Source of the DNA: an uncultured Eubacterium sp.
GTDB lineage: Bacteria > Bacillota > Clostridia > Lachnospirales > Lachnospiraceae
DNA: 64,000 bases
Reading direction: 5' to 3'
Assembly: GCA_945946665.1 (NCBI GenBank)
Contig: CAMEWO010000001.1
Location: 1-64,000, forward strand
Of this stretch, positions 17,380 through 27,058 are shown one piece after another (position 1 is the stretch's first letter; each line of letters begins with the position of its first letter). The notes under the pieces are model-generated. The model was not told the origin of the DNA, did not search any database, and saw only the letters and a list, made by a program, of their open reading frames with translations. Position numbers and translations under genes: made by a program.

Positions 17380-18939
17380 ATGATAAAAATGCCATATCAT
17401 CCTGCAAAGAGAAAATCCTGTGGAACAATAATAAAAGGAACAATGATTCTGACATTTGCTGGAATTATCAGTAAAGTACTGGGATTTGTATACAGAATTC
17501 TACTCACAAGACAGATTGGTTCTGAAGGTCTTGGTCTATGTCAGGTTACTATGCCTGTTATAGGAATCGTCTTTTCCATATGCTGTGTGGGATTTCAGGC
17601 TTCCATATCAAGATTCACAGCAAAAAACACAAAGGATGGAACACTTTGGCTTGTGTCCTCTCTGTGTTTCTGTATGCCTGTCGCTGTAATTTTAAGCATA
17701 ATAACTTTCCTTAAAGCTGACATATTTGCCACAAGAATTCTTCTTCAGCCTGATGCGGCAGGCTGTTTAAGATGCCTGTCTCTGTCATTTCCGTTCCTTG
17801 TACTTCACGACTGCTGCTGCGGATATTTTTACGGATATAAAAAAACAGTTGTCCCTGCTGTATCCCAGCTATTAGAGCAATTTTCAAGAATTCTAACCCT
17901 TATTGGGATTAGTATACTGTTTCAAAAACGTGGAATTACCATGACACCTGAAGCTGCCCTTATAGCTAATCTTCTCGGTGAAATGACAGCAGGTGTATAT
18001 TCATTATTAAGAGTCAGACATCTCAAGAATAAAAGAAACAACAATCTTATTCCAGCAATTAAATCCTTACCTGTAACACTAAAATTTGCTCTTCCTTTAT
18101 CATTAAACAGTCTTTTGCTCCATCTTTTCCAGAGTGCAGAAGCTGTTTTGATTCCTGCCCAGCTTATGGTGTCCGGATGTTCATCCAGTGAGGCTCTTAA
18201 ATTATATGGAATCCTAAGCGGAATGGCTATGCCTCTAATAATGCTTCCATCTGTTCTTACTAATTCACTGGCTGTACTTTTAATGCCATCTGTTGCAGAA
18301 GGAAGTAAAAACACAGGTACAACAATTCAAAATACTATTAAAGTATGCTTAAATCTTGGCATATTCAGTATATTCTTATATTACTTTTTTCTATCCCATG
18401 CTGGTGCATATATATTCGGTGAAGAACTGCTGTGTCAGTTTACAAGACTGTTATCCTTTCTGTGTCCATTCATATATCTGTCAACCACAATAACAAGTAT
18501 TCTTAATGGAGCAGGAAAAACAACCTATACATGTATACTAAATACATTAGCAATAGCATTACGTCTGTCTTCCCTTGTATTTTTAGTACCAAGATATGGA
18601 ATCAATGCATATCTGTACAGCCTTTTAATTTCAAAAATCACAGTGTGTTTACTGGGATACATAAAAACAAGGCACCTGTTCCATATAAAAATGGACGCAG
18701 GCAGCTACATTATCAAGCCCTTGCTTTGTTCATCACTTGCTACAGGAATATCACTTTTTGCAATATATCTTTTCAAAACCATGTCAGCTTCCATTGGTTT
18801 AAATGTGTATGCATCAACAATATGTGAAACAATTGTAAGACTGGCTGCCGCCTGTCTTGCAGTCATAATATACTTTATTCAGTGGTATATCTTTTCAAGG
18901 TCAATGGGAGCAAAAACTGGTAAAGGAGCGTCATTATAA
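17380..18939 (+). CDS. spoVB: Stage V sporulation protein B-like flippase (MOP superfamily)
   Basis: This about 519-residue polytopic protein has 12-14 hydrophobic helices. The family N-terminus is recognisable (TFAGIISKVLGFVYRILLTRQIGSEGLGL), followed by Pro/Gly-rich helices and LNGAGKTTYTCILN late in the sequence. SpoVB is a MurJ-related lipid-linked precursor flippase needed for spore cortex synthesis. TTG 17377 and ATG 17380 are adjacent; ATG is preferred. Generic polysaccharide flippases look similar, so SpoVB is a family-level call. The 3' end overlaps the convergent gene by 61 bp. Confidence 0.82.
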   Translation: MIKMPYHPAKRKSCGTIIKGTMILTFAGIISKVLGFVYRILLTRQIGSEGLGLCQVTMPVIGIVFSICCVGFQASISRFTAKNTKDGTLWLVSSLCFCMPVAVILSIITFLKADIFATRILLQPDAAGCLRCLSLSFPFLVLHDCCCGYFYGYKKTVVPAVSQLLEQFSRILTLIGISILFQKRGITMTPEAALIANLLGEMTAGVYSLLRVRHLKNKRNNNLIPAIKSLPVTLKFALPLSLNSLLLHLFQSAEAVLIPAQLMVSGCSSSEALKLYGILSGMAMPLIMLPSVLTNSLAVLLMPSVAEGSKNTGTTIQNTIKVCLNLGIFSIFLYYFFLSHAGAYIFGEELLCQFTRLLSFLCPFIYLSTTITSILNGAGKTTYTCILNTLAIALRLSSLVFLVPRYGINAYLYSLLISKITVCLLGYIKTRHLFHIKMDAGSYIIKPLLCSSLATGISLFAIYLFKTMSASIGLNVYASTICETIVRLAAACLAVIIYFIQWYIFSRSMGAKTGKGASL

Positions 18940-19220
18940 TACTGCTCATTCATTTTATACTCATCCTTAAGCCATTCTATGGCATTTTGCCTTCCTTCAT
19001 CATCAAAAGTGAAGGAAGCTTTTTTTATTAAAGATGAATCGCTATCATCTCTTAAGACAGCATCATATCCATATGGTCCACGCCAACAGCAGACTTCCAG
19101 ATTAAAATCTGGTTTTTCACCTGTTCTTAACAGCCTGTATCTCATATTATTGTGCTGTCCGCTGTATATACCTCCATAGGCAAAGAAATTAAGGGGCATT
19201 ATTTCTTTTTCATCAATCAT
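18879..19220 (-). CDS. Conserved hypothetical protein, 113 residues
   Basis: The soluble product (MIDEKEIMPLNFFAYGG, then CCWRGPYGYDAVLRDD and a C-terminal FAPIDLEKIYH) shows no motif I recognise. Several aromatic residues and a compact length suggest a single folded domain. ATG 19220 follows GGAG with 6-nt spacing and is preferred to ATG 19250. It lies downstream of metA on the same strand, and its last 61 nt lie inside the opposing spoVB gene. Confidence 0.7.
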   Translation of the reverse strand: MIDEKEIMPLNFFAYGGIYSGQHNNMRYRLLRTGEKPDFNLEVCCWRGPYGYDAVLRDDSDSSLIKKASFTFDDEGRQNAIEWLKDEYKMNEQYYNDAPLPVFAPIDLEKIYH

Positions 19221-19298
19221 GACAATCTCCATTTCAAAGTATGATATCAAAATGCAGTAAGAATAATATTAATATAATAACAATAAATTACCACAAAA

Positions 19299-20210
19299 CT
19301 ACTCAAGAACATAAGGCGTAATCTGGTAAACATAATAATTTAACCAGTTAGTATAGAGGTTGTTTGCGTGGCTTCTCCATGAAAGCTCCGGTCTCCTGTT
19401 GCAGTCATCCTCCGGATAATAATTAACAGGTAATGCTACATCATCAAGCCCCTTCTCCAAATCTCTTTTATATTCCTGGTCAAGGGTTACCCTGTCGTAT
19501 TCAGGATGTCCCATTACAAATATCTGTTTACCCTCTTCTGCCATAACAAGATATATTCCCGCTTCTTTAGAATCTGCAAGAACCTTTAAATTATGGTTTT
19601 TAAGAATATCCTCTCTGCATGCCTCTGTATATCTTGAATGAGGAGCATAGAAATAGTCATCAAAACCTCTGACAAGTGGTTCCTTCCTGTTTAAAACATG
19701 ATGTCTGTATACGCCTGACAGCTTATGGTCTAACAGGCTTTTCTTAATTCCATAATGGTAGAACAATCCAGCCTGGGCTCCCCAGCATATGTGAAGAGTT
19801 GATGTTATATGTGTCTTTGACCACTCCATAATCATAGTAAGCTCTTCCCAGTAATCAACTTCAGTAAAATCAAGCTTTTCAACCGGTGCTCCAGTAATAA
19901 TAAGACCATCAAACTTTCTGTTTTTCAGTTCTGAAAATGTCTGGTAAAACTTCTTAAGATGGGAACCTGATGTATTCTTTGAAGCATGGCTTTCCAGCTG
20001 CATAAATGTAACATCAATCTGTAAAGGAGTATTAGAAAGAGCCCTTAAAAGCTGTAATTCTGTGTCCTGCTTAATAGGCATAAGATTAAGAATTACTATA
20101 CGAAGTTCCCTGAAATCCTGAGAAAGAGCTCTCTTCTCATCCATCACAAATATATTTTCTTCTTCCAGCTCAGCTTTAGCCGGTAAATCACTCTGTATTC
20201 TAATTGGCAT
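19299..20210 (-). CDS. metA: Homoserine O-acetyltransferase (MetA family)
   Basis: This enzyme activates homoserine in methionine synthesis. At 303 residues it matches MetA. Catalytic residues line up with known numbering: Cys142 in ICWGAQAG, and His235 and Glu237 in MGHPEYD. Residue 111 is Glu (ITGAPVE), which in characterised family members marks use of acetyl-CoA; Gly at this position marks succinyl-CoA. It starts 10 nt after ligA, so the two are probably co-transcribed, an unusual pairing. No S-box leader precedes it. Confidence 0.95.
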   Translation of the reverse strand: MPIRIQSDLPAKAELEEENIFVMDEKRALSQDFRELRIVILNLMPIKQDTELQLLRALSNTPLQIDVTFMQLESHASKNTSGSHLKKFYQTFSELKNRKFDGLIITGAPVEKLDFTEVDYWEELTMIMEWSKTHITSTLHICWGAQAGLFYHYGIKKSLLDHKLSGVYRHHVLNRKEPLVRGFDDYFYAPHSRYTEACREDILKNHNLKVLADSKEAGIYLVMAEEGKQIFVMGHPEYDRVTLDQEYKRDLEKGLDDVALPVNYYPEDDCNRRPELSWRSHANNLYTNWLNYYVYQITPYVLE

Positions 20211-20220
20211 AACAATCCTC

Positions 20221-22254
20221 CTAACTAATCATGCTTAAGAATTCGTCAATGGAAACCACCTTTATTCCAAGTTCAATAGCCTTTGTAAGCTTTGAACCGG
20301 CTGCCTCTCCTGCAATAACCATGTCCGTTTTCTTACTCACACTTCCCGTACATTTTCCTCCATTGGTAATAATAAGATTTTCCACATCTTTTCTTCCATA
20401 ATTATCAAAACTTCCTGTTACAACAATAGTCTTACCAGAAAGCTTGTCAGATGAAGCCGTTGTCTGCGGCATAACCATGTTAACTCCGAATTTTTTCAGT
20501 TTGTTAAGAACTTTTCTGTTGTCTTCATCCTGGAAAAAAGAATAAATGCTCTCAGCCGTTGTCTGTCCAATATCTGGAATATTAATAAGCTCTTCTGCTG
20601 TTACATTCATAAGCTCATCTATACTTCTGTAATGGCTCATTATCTCCTTAGCCGTTGACTTGCCAACGTTCCTTATTCCAAGTGCTGTAAGAAGCTTATC
20701 CGGCGTATTGCTTTTGGAATTATCTATTGCATTAAGAAGCTTATCGGTATTCTTTTCCTTACCGATAATCCCCTTTTCCACCAGTTCATCACGATATTCC
20801 TTCAATCCGTATATATCGGCATAGTCATTAATATACCCCAGATTAATAAGACTTTCCACATATTTATCGCCAAATCCAACAATATTCATGCAGTTTAAAG
20901 ATACAAAATATGATACTGTACGTAAAAGCTGTGCATGACATGATGGATTAATACATCTGATATCCGACATATTTTCATCCTTAACAAGCTTATGTCCGCA
21001 TACCGGACAGACTGTAGATGCTTTATATACCTCTTTTGGCGGTGTTACAAGTCCACAAAGCTTAGGAATAACATCTCCAGACTTCTTAAGAAGGTATGTT
21101 CCGCCAATACCTATCTGCATTTCATTAATGTAGTCCTGATTATGGAGAGTAACCTTTGACACACTTGTCCCGCATAATCTTGCAGGTTTTCCGGTAGCTT
21201 TGTCATACACATGTCCTACAAATGTAAGTTTACCTGTTCTTCCCACATCCTCCTCAATAGACTCCATAACAACTTCTTTTTCCTCTGGAGGATACTTGTA
21301 AGCAATATGGCCACTGGAATACTTGCTTCCTGCGGGAAAATCATCTCTATAACTTATCTGGTCTATCTTAACTACTGCTCCATCAATGTCATATGGAAGA
21401 CTTCCTCTCATATCCCCAATTTCATCTATGGCAGCAATAACCTCTTCCTTTCCCGAACATAACCTGTTAAAAACTACAGCCACGCCTTTTTCCTTAAGAA
21501 CAGAAAGACCTCTGGTATGACTTGTGACAAGCTCCTGTGGTCCACTCTGTACATTAAATATAAACATCTTAAGTCCACGTCCCTTCGTAATTGCCGGGTC
21601 AAGCTGTCTTAAAGTGCCGGCTGCAAGATTTCTGGGATTAGCAGCCTCCTTCTTGCCAAGTTCTTCCTGTTCCTGGTTATACCTGATAAAATCCTGGTGG
21701 GACATATAGACCTCACCCCTTAGTTCCAGGGACTGGCAATCAAGATCAATATATCTGGATACATCCTTAATTACTAAAGCATTAGCTGTGACATCCTCAC
21801 CAACAAGGCCATCTCCTCTTGTTTCACCCATTGTAAGTTCAAGCCTGTTATCACTGTTTCTTTCATATCTCAATGTCATAGATAATCCGTCAATTTTAGT
21901 TTCTACAGAAAACAGTGCATCCGGATGGATACTTTTTACCTTATCAATCCATAAAGACACATCCTCTTTAGTGAATACATCTTCTATTGAAAGCATTGGG
22001 ACATTATGAGTGACTTTCACACCAGCCTCTCTCTTTGCAGTCCCACCAATCTTCTGGGATGGCGAATCAGGAGTAACCCAGTCAGGGTGAATATTCTCAA
22101 AATTTTTAAGATTAATCATAAGCTGATCATATTCAAAATCACTGATTTCTGGATTATCCTTGTTGTAATACCTGTCCATGTGATAATCAATTATTGCCTT
22201 AAGCTTCTCATAATCTTCCCTGTTGTTAAAATCACCAAATATCCTGTATTCCAT
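20221..22254 (-). CDS. ligA: NAD-dependent DNA ligase
   Basis: LigA seals nicks in replication and repair using NAD. Order of domains: Ia domain ([18 protein letters not shown]), adenylation domain with nucleophile Lys120 in [12 protein letters not shown] fold, four-cysteine zinc site (CPVCGHKLV and CINPSC), helix-hairpin-helix repeats ([25 protein letters not shown]) and a C-terminal BRCT domain ([10 protein letters not shown] to the end). The 677 residues match family size. It lies between rluF and metA with short gaps. Confidence 0.97.
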   Translation of the reverse strand: MEYRIFGDFNNREDYEKLKAIIDYHMDRYYNKDNPEISDFEYDQLMINLKNFENIHPDWVTPDSPSQKIGGTAKREAGVKVTHNVPMLSIEDVFTKEDVSLWIDKVKSIHPDALFSVETKIDGLSMTLRYERNSDNRLELTMGETRGDGLVGEDVTANALVIKDVSRYIDLDCQSLELRGEVYMSHQDFIRYNQEQEELGKKEAANPRNLAAGTLRQLDPAITKGRGLKMFIFNVQSGPQELVTSHTRGLSVLKEKGVAVVFNRLCSGKEEVIAAIDEIGDMRGSLPYDIDGAVVKIDQISYRDDFPAGSKYSSGHIAYKYPPEEKEVVMESIEEDVGRTGKLTFVGHVYDKATGKPARLCGTSVSKVTLHNQDYINEMQIGIGGTYLLKKSGDVIPKLCGLVTPPKEVYKASTVCPVCGHKLVKDENMSDIRCINPSCHAQLLRTVSYFVSLNCMNIVGFGDKYVESLINLGYINDYADIYGLKEYRDELVEKGIIGKEKNTDKLLNAIDNSKSNTPDKLLTALGIRNVGKSTAKEIMSHYRSIDELMNVTAEELINIPDIGQTTAESIYSFFQDEDNRKVLNKLKKFGVNMVMPQTTASSDKLSGKTIVVTGSFDNYGRKDVENLIITNGGKCTGSVSKKTDMVIAGEAAGSKLTKAIELGIKVVSIDEFLSMIS

Positions 22255-22281
22255 TATTTCATACCGCCTTAATGATATATT

Positions 22282-22992
22282 CTAATCTCTGATAAGCTGA
22301 CTTAAAAGTTCATCATACTCATTTCTGGTAACTGGTCTGTACTGTCCTGTCTGTAAATCGCCAAGAAGTATGTTCATAATTCTTATTCTCTGCAGCTTTA
22401 CCACTTTATAACCAAGTATCTGGCACATCCTTCTTATCTGTCTGTTAAGTCCCTGGGTAAGTACAATATTGAAACTGTTATCCCCTGTCACCTTCACTGT
22501 GCATTCCCTGGTGAAACGATCCAGTTCCTTAATGTACATAGGCTGTGACATTCTCTTTTCAAAATCTTTTGACAGCTTTTTATTAACTGTTACAACGTAT
22601 TCCTTCTCATGGCCATTAACAGAACGAAGAATATCATCCATAAGCTGTCCCTGGTTAGTTAACAGAATCAGTCCTTCAGAATCTTTGTCAAGACGTCCTA
22701 CCGGATATATTCTTTTATCATATCCAATATAATCAACAATATTGTTACTTCCCTGGTTGTCTGTTGTTGTACACACAATTCCAACCGGCTTGTTAAAGGC
22801 GAGAAGAATAATCTCCTCTTCAGCAAATACCCTGTTTCCATCCACCGTAACAATCTGTCCATCCGTAACACGGCTGCCAAGCTGGGCTGGTTTTCCATCT
22901 ATCATTACCCTGTTATCATTAATAAGCCTGTCTGCCTCACGTCTTGAACAATATCCACAGCTGCTTAAATATTTGTTAATTCTCTCATCCAT
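22282..22992 (-). CDS. rluF: 23S rRNA pseudouridine synthase, RluF type
   Basis: An N-terminal S4 RNA-binding domain (MDERINKYLSSCGYCSRREA) precedes the RluB/E/F catalytic domain, with the nucleophilic Asp in GRLDKDSEGLILLTN. LTQGLNRQIRRMCQILGY resembles RluF (U2604-type) more than RluB. The 236-residue form from ATG 22992 is preferred to a GTG five codons upstream. Exact target site is inferred. It probably leads the rluF-ligA-metA transcription unit. Confidence 0.85.
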   Translation of the reverse strand: MDERINKYLSSCGYCSRREADRLINDNRVMIDGKPAQLGSRVTDGQIVTVDGNRVFAEEEIILLAFNKPVGIVCTTTDNQGSNNIVDYIGYDKRIYPVGRLDKDSEGLILLTNQGQLMDDILRSVNGHEKEYVVTVNKKLSKDFEKRMSQPMYIKELDRFTRECTVKVTGDNSFNIVLTQGLNRQIRRMCQILGYKVVKLQRIRIMNILLGDLQTGQYRPVTRNEYDELLSQLIRD

Positions 22993-23107
22993 ATTATAAT
23001 TAACCACCTGCTAATTGGAATGTAAATATAATACTAACATATTATTTTATTTATTGCCATTCATAATATTTTGTTATAGAATGTTATGGTAACTGTTTAT
23101 TATATAT

Positions 23108-23180
23108 GTGCACGTAGCTCAGTGGATAGAGCGTTCGCCTCCGGAGCGAAAGGCCGTGGGTTCGACCCCCATCGTGCACA
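23108..23180 (+). tRNA. tRNA-Arg (anticodon CCG)
   Basis: It is a complete cloverleaf. The acceptor stem is GTGCACG paired with CGTGCAC plus discriminator A, the D-arm is GCTCAGTGGATAGAGC, the anticodon stem-loop is TTCGC-CTCCGGA-GCGAA with CCG, and the T-arm is GTGGGTTCGACCCCCAT. CCA is not encoded. It is a solitary tRNA gene reading CGG codons. Confidence 0.97.
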
Positions 23181-23183
23181 CTT

Positions 23184-24137
23184 CTATATTGTACACAATT
23201 GTTTTGTACTTGACGAATAATAATATACCGAATCTGACAGTACCTCATCTTTAGATACACCTTCACGGTTTACCTGCCATACCATACTCTTCAAATCATC
23301 CTCTTCCAGATTGCTTTTCTTTGGAATTACAATAAGCTCATGAATCGATGATGGAAGAATATACAGGTCTTTATTCAGCTGTGCAGCCAGATTATCCAGC
23401 ACTCCCTCGTAAATCATTGTACATGCACCATTAATCATTGTTTTATTGGTAAGAATATACATATCATCCTCCCGGCATTCTGAAAGTGCTGAATCATAAT
23501 CATCAACAAAATCTATTATATTCTTTGCCTCCTCGTCAAGTTCTAATCCGTCATGGCACATTCTTCCCGCTATATCATGCAGCATTGAGCTCATTGGTCT
23601 TACCATGCTTTCAAGAAGTTTAGGAGTGTTGTTTTTTGCATCCTGATGAAGAGTATTAATATCAATATTCCACATCTCAAGGTGACTGTTTTTAATCAGA
23701 ACCGACGCTGAACTTCCTGCCTCCTGGCTGTAAATACAGTAAAAAACCAAAGCAAGATCCATAACCTTAATGTATGGAATATCCTGTAGCAGTTTCTGGT
23801 TTCTTTCATAATTAATCAGCTTGTAGGCAATTCTATTTTTTATTGACTTATAATCAGCAAATCTGTCACAGTCAAAGGAGAAGTTGTCCTTGTTGTCATT
23901 GTGTATTGCAAGAATTTCCTGCGCAATGTCACTTATCTTTCTTCCCTCCAGAGCCTGTTTATAGTATCTGTCAAGATATATTGATGGTGCTATATTATAG
24001 TTTTTTTCCATTATAGACAAACCATCCATCTCTTTTCCATTGTTCTTTATTACGTGATTAATCGAGACATTCGTCCCTTCTGGAGCTATCATCTCCACTG
24101 TTTCTTTAATAATCTGCATAAATTCCTGATAATTCAT
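23184..24137 (-). CDS. DUF5688-like hypothetical protein
   Basis: The 317-residue soluble protein begins MNYQEFMQIIKETVEMIAPE and resembles the DUF5688 proteins common in gut Lachnospiraceae; I make this call from the N-terminal pattern and the later LYILPSSIHELIVIP segment, with moderate confidence. Function is unknown. ATG 24137, with AGGAGA 5 nt upstream, is preferred to ATG 24161. The stop codon lies only 3 nt from the 3' end of tRNA-Arg, which is on the opposite strand, so the two transcripts converge. No signal peptide or catalytic motif is visible. Confidence 0.65.
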   Translation of the reverse strand: MNYQEFMQIIKETVEMIAPEGTNVSINHVIKNNGKEMDGLSIMEKNYNIAPSIYLDRYYKQALEGRKISDIAQEILAIHNDNKDNFSFDCDRFADYKSIKNRIAYKLINYERNQKLLQDIPYIKVMDLALVFYCIYSQEAGSSASVLIKNSHLEMWNIDINTLHQDAKNNTPKLLESMVRPMSSMLHDIAGRMCHDGLELDEEAKNIIDFVDDYDSALSECREDDMYILTNKTMINGACTMIYEGVLDNLAAQLNKDLYILPSSIHELIVIPKKSNLEEDDLKSMVWQVNREGVSKDEVLSDSVYYYSSSTKQLCTI

Positions 24138-24238
24138 TAAATCTCCTTTCGGAATATGCAAACCACAGAGTGAAAATGAAATATATATGAATTAAGATTA
24201 TATATCTTAATAGCTTAAGATATAAAAGACAGGCAAAA

Positions 24239-24277
24239 TAAAAAGGATACTGATATTAATATTAATATCAATAGCCT
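24239..24277 (-). terminator. Terminator after spoIIP
   Basis: On the minus strand, GGCTATTGATATT pairs with AATATCAGTATCC (12 of 13 positions), followed by TTTTTATTTT. It closes the spoIIP transcript about 70 nt after the stop. Confidence 0.75.
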
Positions 24278-24346
24278 TTTATTAGTATAGTACAGCGTTT
24301 TATACTTGTCAATATCTCTTAATAATTTTCCTGTTTTTCTGCTTAT

Positions 24347-25573
24347 TTAATATGCTTTCTCCCCTTTTAATAATTTATCAAGCAAATCTGCCAATGGCTC
24401 CATTGAAAGCTTTACCTCTTCAAAAGTATTTGTCTGTGCCCCGGCTTCAATAAGCATAGATTTTCCTCTCTCATGCAGACAGTACCTGTATGCATTTATA
24501 TATATATTTCGTAAGAATCCAGGATAATAGGCTTCACCCAGAAGATGCATCTGAAGACTCATGGCAAGATTATCATCTCTATACGGATTGTTAAGATATG
24601 TAATATTCCCACAGGCATTGCTGTAGCTTATCCCGTTAAACAGCATAACTTTTGCCATTCTTTTTCCATCAATATCAGTAACCAGCCTTGTATTCTCTGA
24701 AACTCCATCTCTGTGAAGGTCAATCACAACATCAATATCAGGATTTTCATTAAGTATGGCTTCAATACCTCTTTCTGCATATGTGTACGCTTTACTTCTG
24801 TCCAGTTTTCCGTCCACATAGTCATATACGGTTCTATCGTGAATAACATTATAACCATATTTTGTTGTAAGAAGCTCTGTCAGATAATCTCCAACTCCTA
24901 CAATTGTTGTAGTATCGTCCCCTTCAACCGAATCAACAAATCCTTCCTGTGAATGAGTATGAAATATAAGAATCTGCGGAGTTTCACTGCCATGGGATAT
25001 CGTCATGTCTTTATTTAGAAACTCCTCAGGTTTTAATATACTGTTTGTAAGACTTGTTGTGCTGGTAACTGTATAGAATTTTCTTGTAAAACTGTAATTG
25101 TACAACTGCTCTCTGGTATATGTATTACCTGATATTACATTTCTTGAAATAACATCTGCTGATGATTGGTCTGTATCAGTTTGTATATTACTGTCTGTTT
25201 CATTTTCGTTAGCCAGGACAGGCTCACCAACTTTTTCTGTATTGGTTGATACCACATTGCTGCTTAATACATTAATGGAATAACTGGTCTCATTTCCAAG
25301 TTCATGATTATAAGTAAGCTGATATACCATTCTTGCAGGATATACCTCATCAATCAAATTATCTACCAGATTCTCATCCTGGATATTTTCTGCATTTTCA
25401 TAGTATTCAGCCACAGGCACCCCAAGTGATATCACTGCATTTCCGGTGTATTCCAGTATAAAGTTCATAACAGTTGTACCACATAAGCTGATAATGGCAG
25501 CAGAAACTGTTATTATTACTGCTGCCAGAACACCTTTACGTCTAATTTTTGTTTTTGACCTGATACTTTTCAT
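24347..25573 (-). CDS. spoIIP: Stage II sporulation protein P
   Basis: SpoIIP is a cell-wall amidase/endopeptidase that works with SpoIID and SpoIIM during forespore engulfment. The 408-residue product has a basic N-terminus and one membrane anchor (about 13-40), a low-complexity Asn/Ser/Thr linker, and a C-terminal catalytic domain with the zinc motif ILIFHTHSQEGF (about 205-216) and later DVVIDLHRDG and MLIEAGAQTNT. It follows gpr, an arrangement conserved in spore formers. Confidence 0.95.
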   Translation of the reverse strand: MKSIRSKTKIRRKGVLAAVIITVSAAIISLCGTTVMNFILEYTGNAVISLGVPVAEYYENAENIQDENLVDNLIDEVYPARMVYQLTYNHELGNETSYSINVLSSNVVSTNTEKVGEPVLANENETDSNIQTDTDQSSADVISRNVISGNTYTREQLYNYSFTRKFYTVTSTTSLTNSILKPEEFLNKDMTISHGSETPQILIFHTHSQEGFVDSVEGDDTTTIVGVGDYLTELLTTKYGYNVIHDRTVYDYVDGKLDRSKAYTYAERGIEAILNENPDIDVVIDLHRDGVSENTRLVTDIDGKRMAKVMLFNGISYSNACGNITYLNNPYRDDNLAMSLQMHLLGEAYYPGFLRNIYINAYRYCLHERGKSMLIEAGAQTNTFEEVKLSMEPLADLLDKLLKGEKAY

Positions 25574-25639
25574 TATGAAACCTTTTCACAATTAAATTCG
25601 CATTCCACGCTAATCTAATATATGTGTCTGGTCCATTTT

Positions 25640-26452
25640 TTATGTTTCATAAGAATATACCAGTGAATTAATGGAATCCGACAGAATTTCTGCATTGGCA
25701 CGTACCACAATATCAACATCCTTCGGAGTCACAAACATATTATTCATCTCAATCACTGTGGGAACTCCCAGTGCAATAACCGGAACACCTACAGATTCGC
25801 TGGTAATACCTGCCCTATGATTACCTACCCCAGAACCAGGATGAATCCCCTTATCAGAAATCTGAAATGTTTTATTAAGGTGACTTACACTTCTTGCCGC
25901 CAGAGCATCAATTGCGATTACAACTCCAGGTTTCGTTGTATTAACAATTCCTTTTATTATCTGTGATGTCTCCATTCCTGTCTGCGCCATAACACCTGGA
26001 ACAAGAGAGGAAAGCCTGTAATTGTCAGATGTCACATTAACTATATGTCTGTTTATCAAAAGACCTTCCACCACATCAGGTCCCAATGAATCCGCAGTAA
26101 TATCCCTGTTTCCAAGACCAATTACCAGAATATTTTTATTATTAACCATCAATGGCTCTATCAGCTTAAAAAGCTGTTCTGTAATAATATTTACCAGGGA
26201 ATTATCATACTCCTCATCTCCAAGACAGCACTCTGAAGCCTCGATGGTTATATATGTTCCCTGTTTCTTATTAAACAGCCTTTCTCCGTCTTTGTCAGTT
26301 ATTGTAAGCTGTGAAATCTTAATTCCGGTTGGACCATCTGTAAACTCTCTTACCTTAACTCCCTTATAGGCTGTGTCCTCTTTATCAACAGTGTCATTTA
26401 ACTCTACAGCCAGGTCAGTTCTTGACCGTGATGAAAAAAAATCATTATCCAT
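25640..26452 (-). CDS. gpr: Germination protease GPR (short form)
   Basis: GPR degrades small acid-soluble spore proteins at germination. From ATG 26452 (AGGAGC 5 nt upstream) the product is 270 residues. The N-terminus SSRSRTDLAVE contains the propeptide and cleavage region, and the core motifs VIGLGNRDITADSLGPDVV and HPGSGVGNHRAGI are conserved. Bacillus enzymes are about 370 residues. Here LGVPTVIEMNN joins almost directly to MFVTPKDVD, so an internal segment of roughly 70-80 residues is absent, while both sides align in frame. This is probably a lineage-specific compact form, not a damaged gene. Confidence 0.9.
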   Translation of the reverse strand: MDNDFFSSRSRTDLAVELNDTVDKEDTAYKGVKVREFTDGPTGIKISQLTITDKDGERLFNKKQGTYITIEASECCLGDEEYDNSLVNIITEQLFKLIEPLMVNNKNILVIGLGNRDITADSLGPDVVEGLLINRHIVNVTSDNYRLSSLVPGVMAQTGMETSQIIKGIVNTTKPGVVIAIDALAARSVSHLNKTFQISDKGIHPGSGVGNHRAGITSESVGVPVIALGVPTVIEMNNMFVTPKDVDIVVRANAEILSDSINSLVYSYET

Positions 26453-26605
26453 ACCTGCTCCTCTTTCTACCATCCTGATGGTCATTAATATAAAATGTCC
26501 ATATATATAGAATATCCTAAAATCAAGTCTGTATACTGTGTTTTCGCTGAATGGCATATAAGAAAATTTCTATATAAATTTTTACACAATTTTCCTAAAT
26601 TATAG

Positions 26606-26634
26606 TTGACACATCCGGGTATGTATTATAGAAT
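26606..26634 (+). promoter_or_regulatory. rpsT promoter
   Basis: TTGACA (26606-26611) and TAGAAT (26629-26634) have a 17-bp spacer. The transcript would carry a leader of about 75 nt before the TTG start, long enough for a regulatory fold. Confidence 0.75.
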
Positions 26635-26718
26635 ACAGAAGTATGTTTACATTAGAACGTCCGTGTCCGGCTTTAATGAGAAACAGCTATTATTATTAAA
26701 CATTTGGAGGTGACAGGT

Positions 26719-26979
26719 TTGGCTAACATTAAATCTGCTAAGAAAAGAGTAGTTACAAGTCAGGTTAGAGCTGACAGAAACAAGGCTATCAAGTCTAGAG
26801 TTAAGACTTTTGTAAAGAAGGTTGACGCTGCTGTTGAGGCAAAGGACAAGGCTGCTGCAGAGGCTGCTTTACCAGTTGCAATCGCTGAGATCTCTAAGGC
26901 TGCTTCTAAGGGAATTTTCCACAAGAACACAGCTGCAAGAAAGGTTTCTCGTATTACAAAGGCTGTTAACTCTTTATAG
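26719..26979 (+). CDS. rpsT: 30S ribosomal protein S20
   Basis: S20 binds 16S rRNA early in small-subunit assembly. The product (86 codons) is Lys/Ala-rich and starts MANIKSAKKRVVTSQVRADR, matching the family. The start is TTG 26719, 8 nt after GGAGG; the TTG at 26704 overlaps that SD and would add five unrelated residues. A UUG start is also used by rpsT of Escherichia coli, where it participates in autoregulation. It is transcribed opposite to gpr and holA and has its own promoter and terminator. Confidence 0.96.
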   Translation: MANIKSAKKRVVTSQVRADRNKAIKSRVKTFVKKVDAAVEAKDKAAAEAALPVAIAEISKAASKGIFHKNTAARKVSRITKAVNSL

Positions 26980-27005
26980 TTTTTATAGAGAATAATATAT
27001 TATTA

Positions 27006-27048
27006 AACCCTGAATGTGCACACCCACTCACATTCAGGGTTTTTTCAT
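27006..27048 (+). terminator. Terminator after rpsT
   Basis: The arms AACCCTGAATGTG and CACATTCAGGGTT are followed by a T-run (TTTTTT). It lies just inside the convergent gap with holA. Confidence 0.88.
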
Positions 27049-27058
27049 ATTAAAATTA

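Noticed and set aside
20211-20220. SAM riboswitch ahead of metA
   Set aside because: Only 10 nt separate metA from ligA, so no leader exists.
24162-24346. AT-rich palindromic stretch as an origin or attachment site
   Set aside because: It is adequately explained as the spoIIP terminator plus promoter-like AT-rich sequence; there are no DnaA boxes or integrase nearby.
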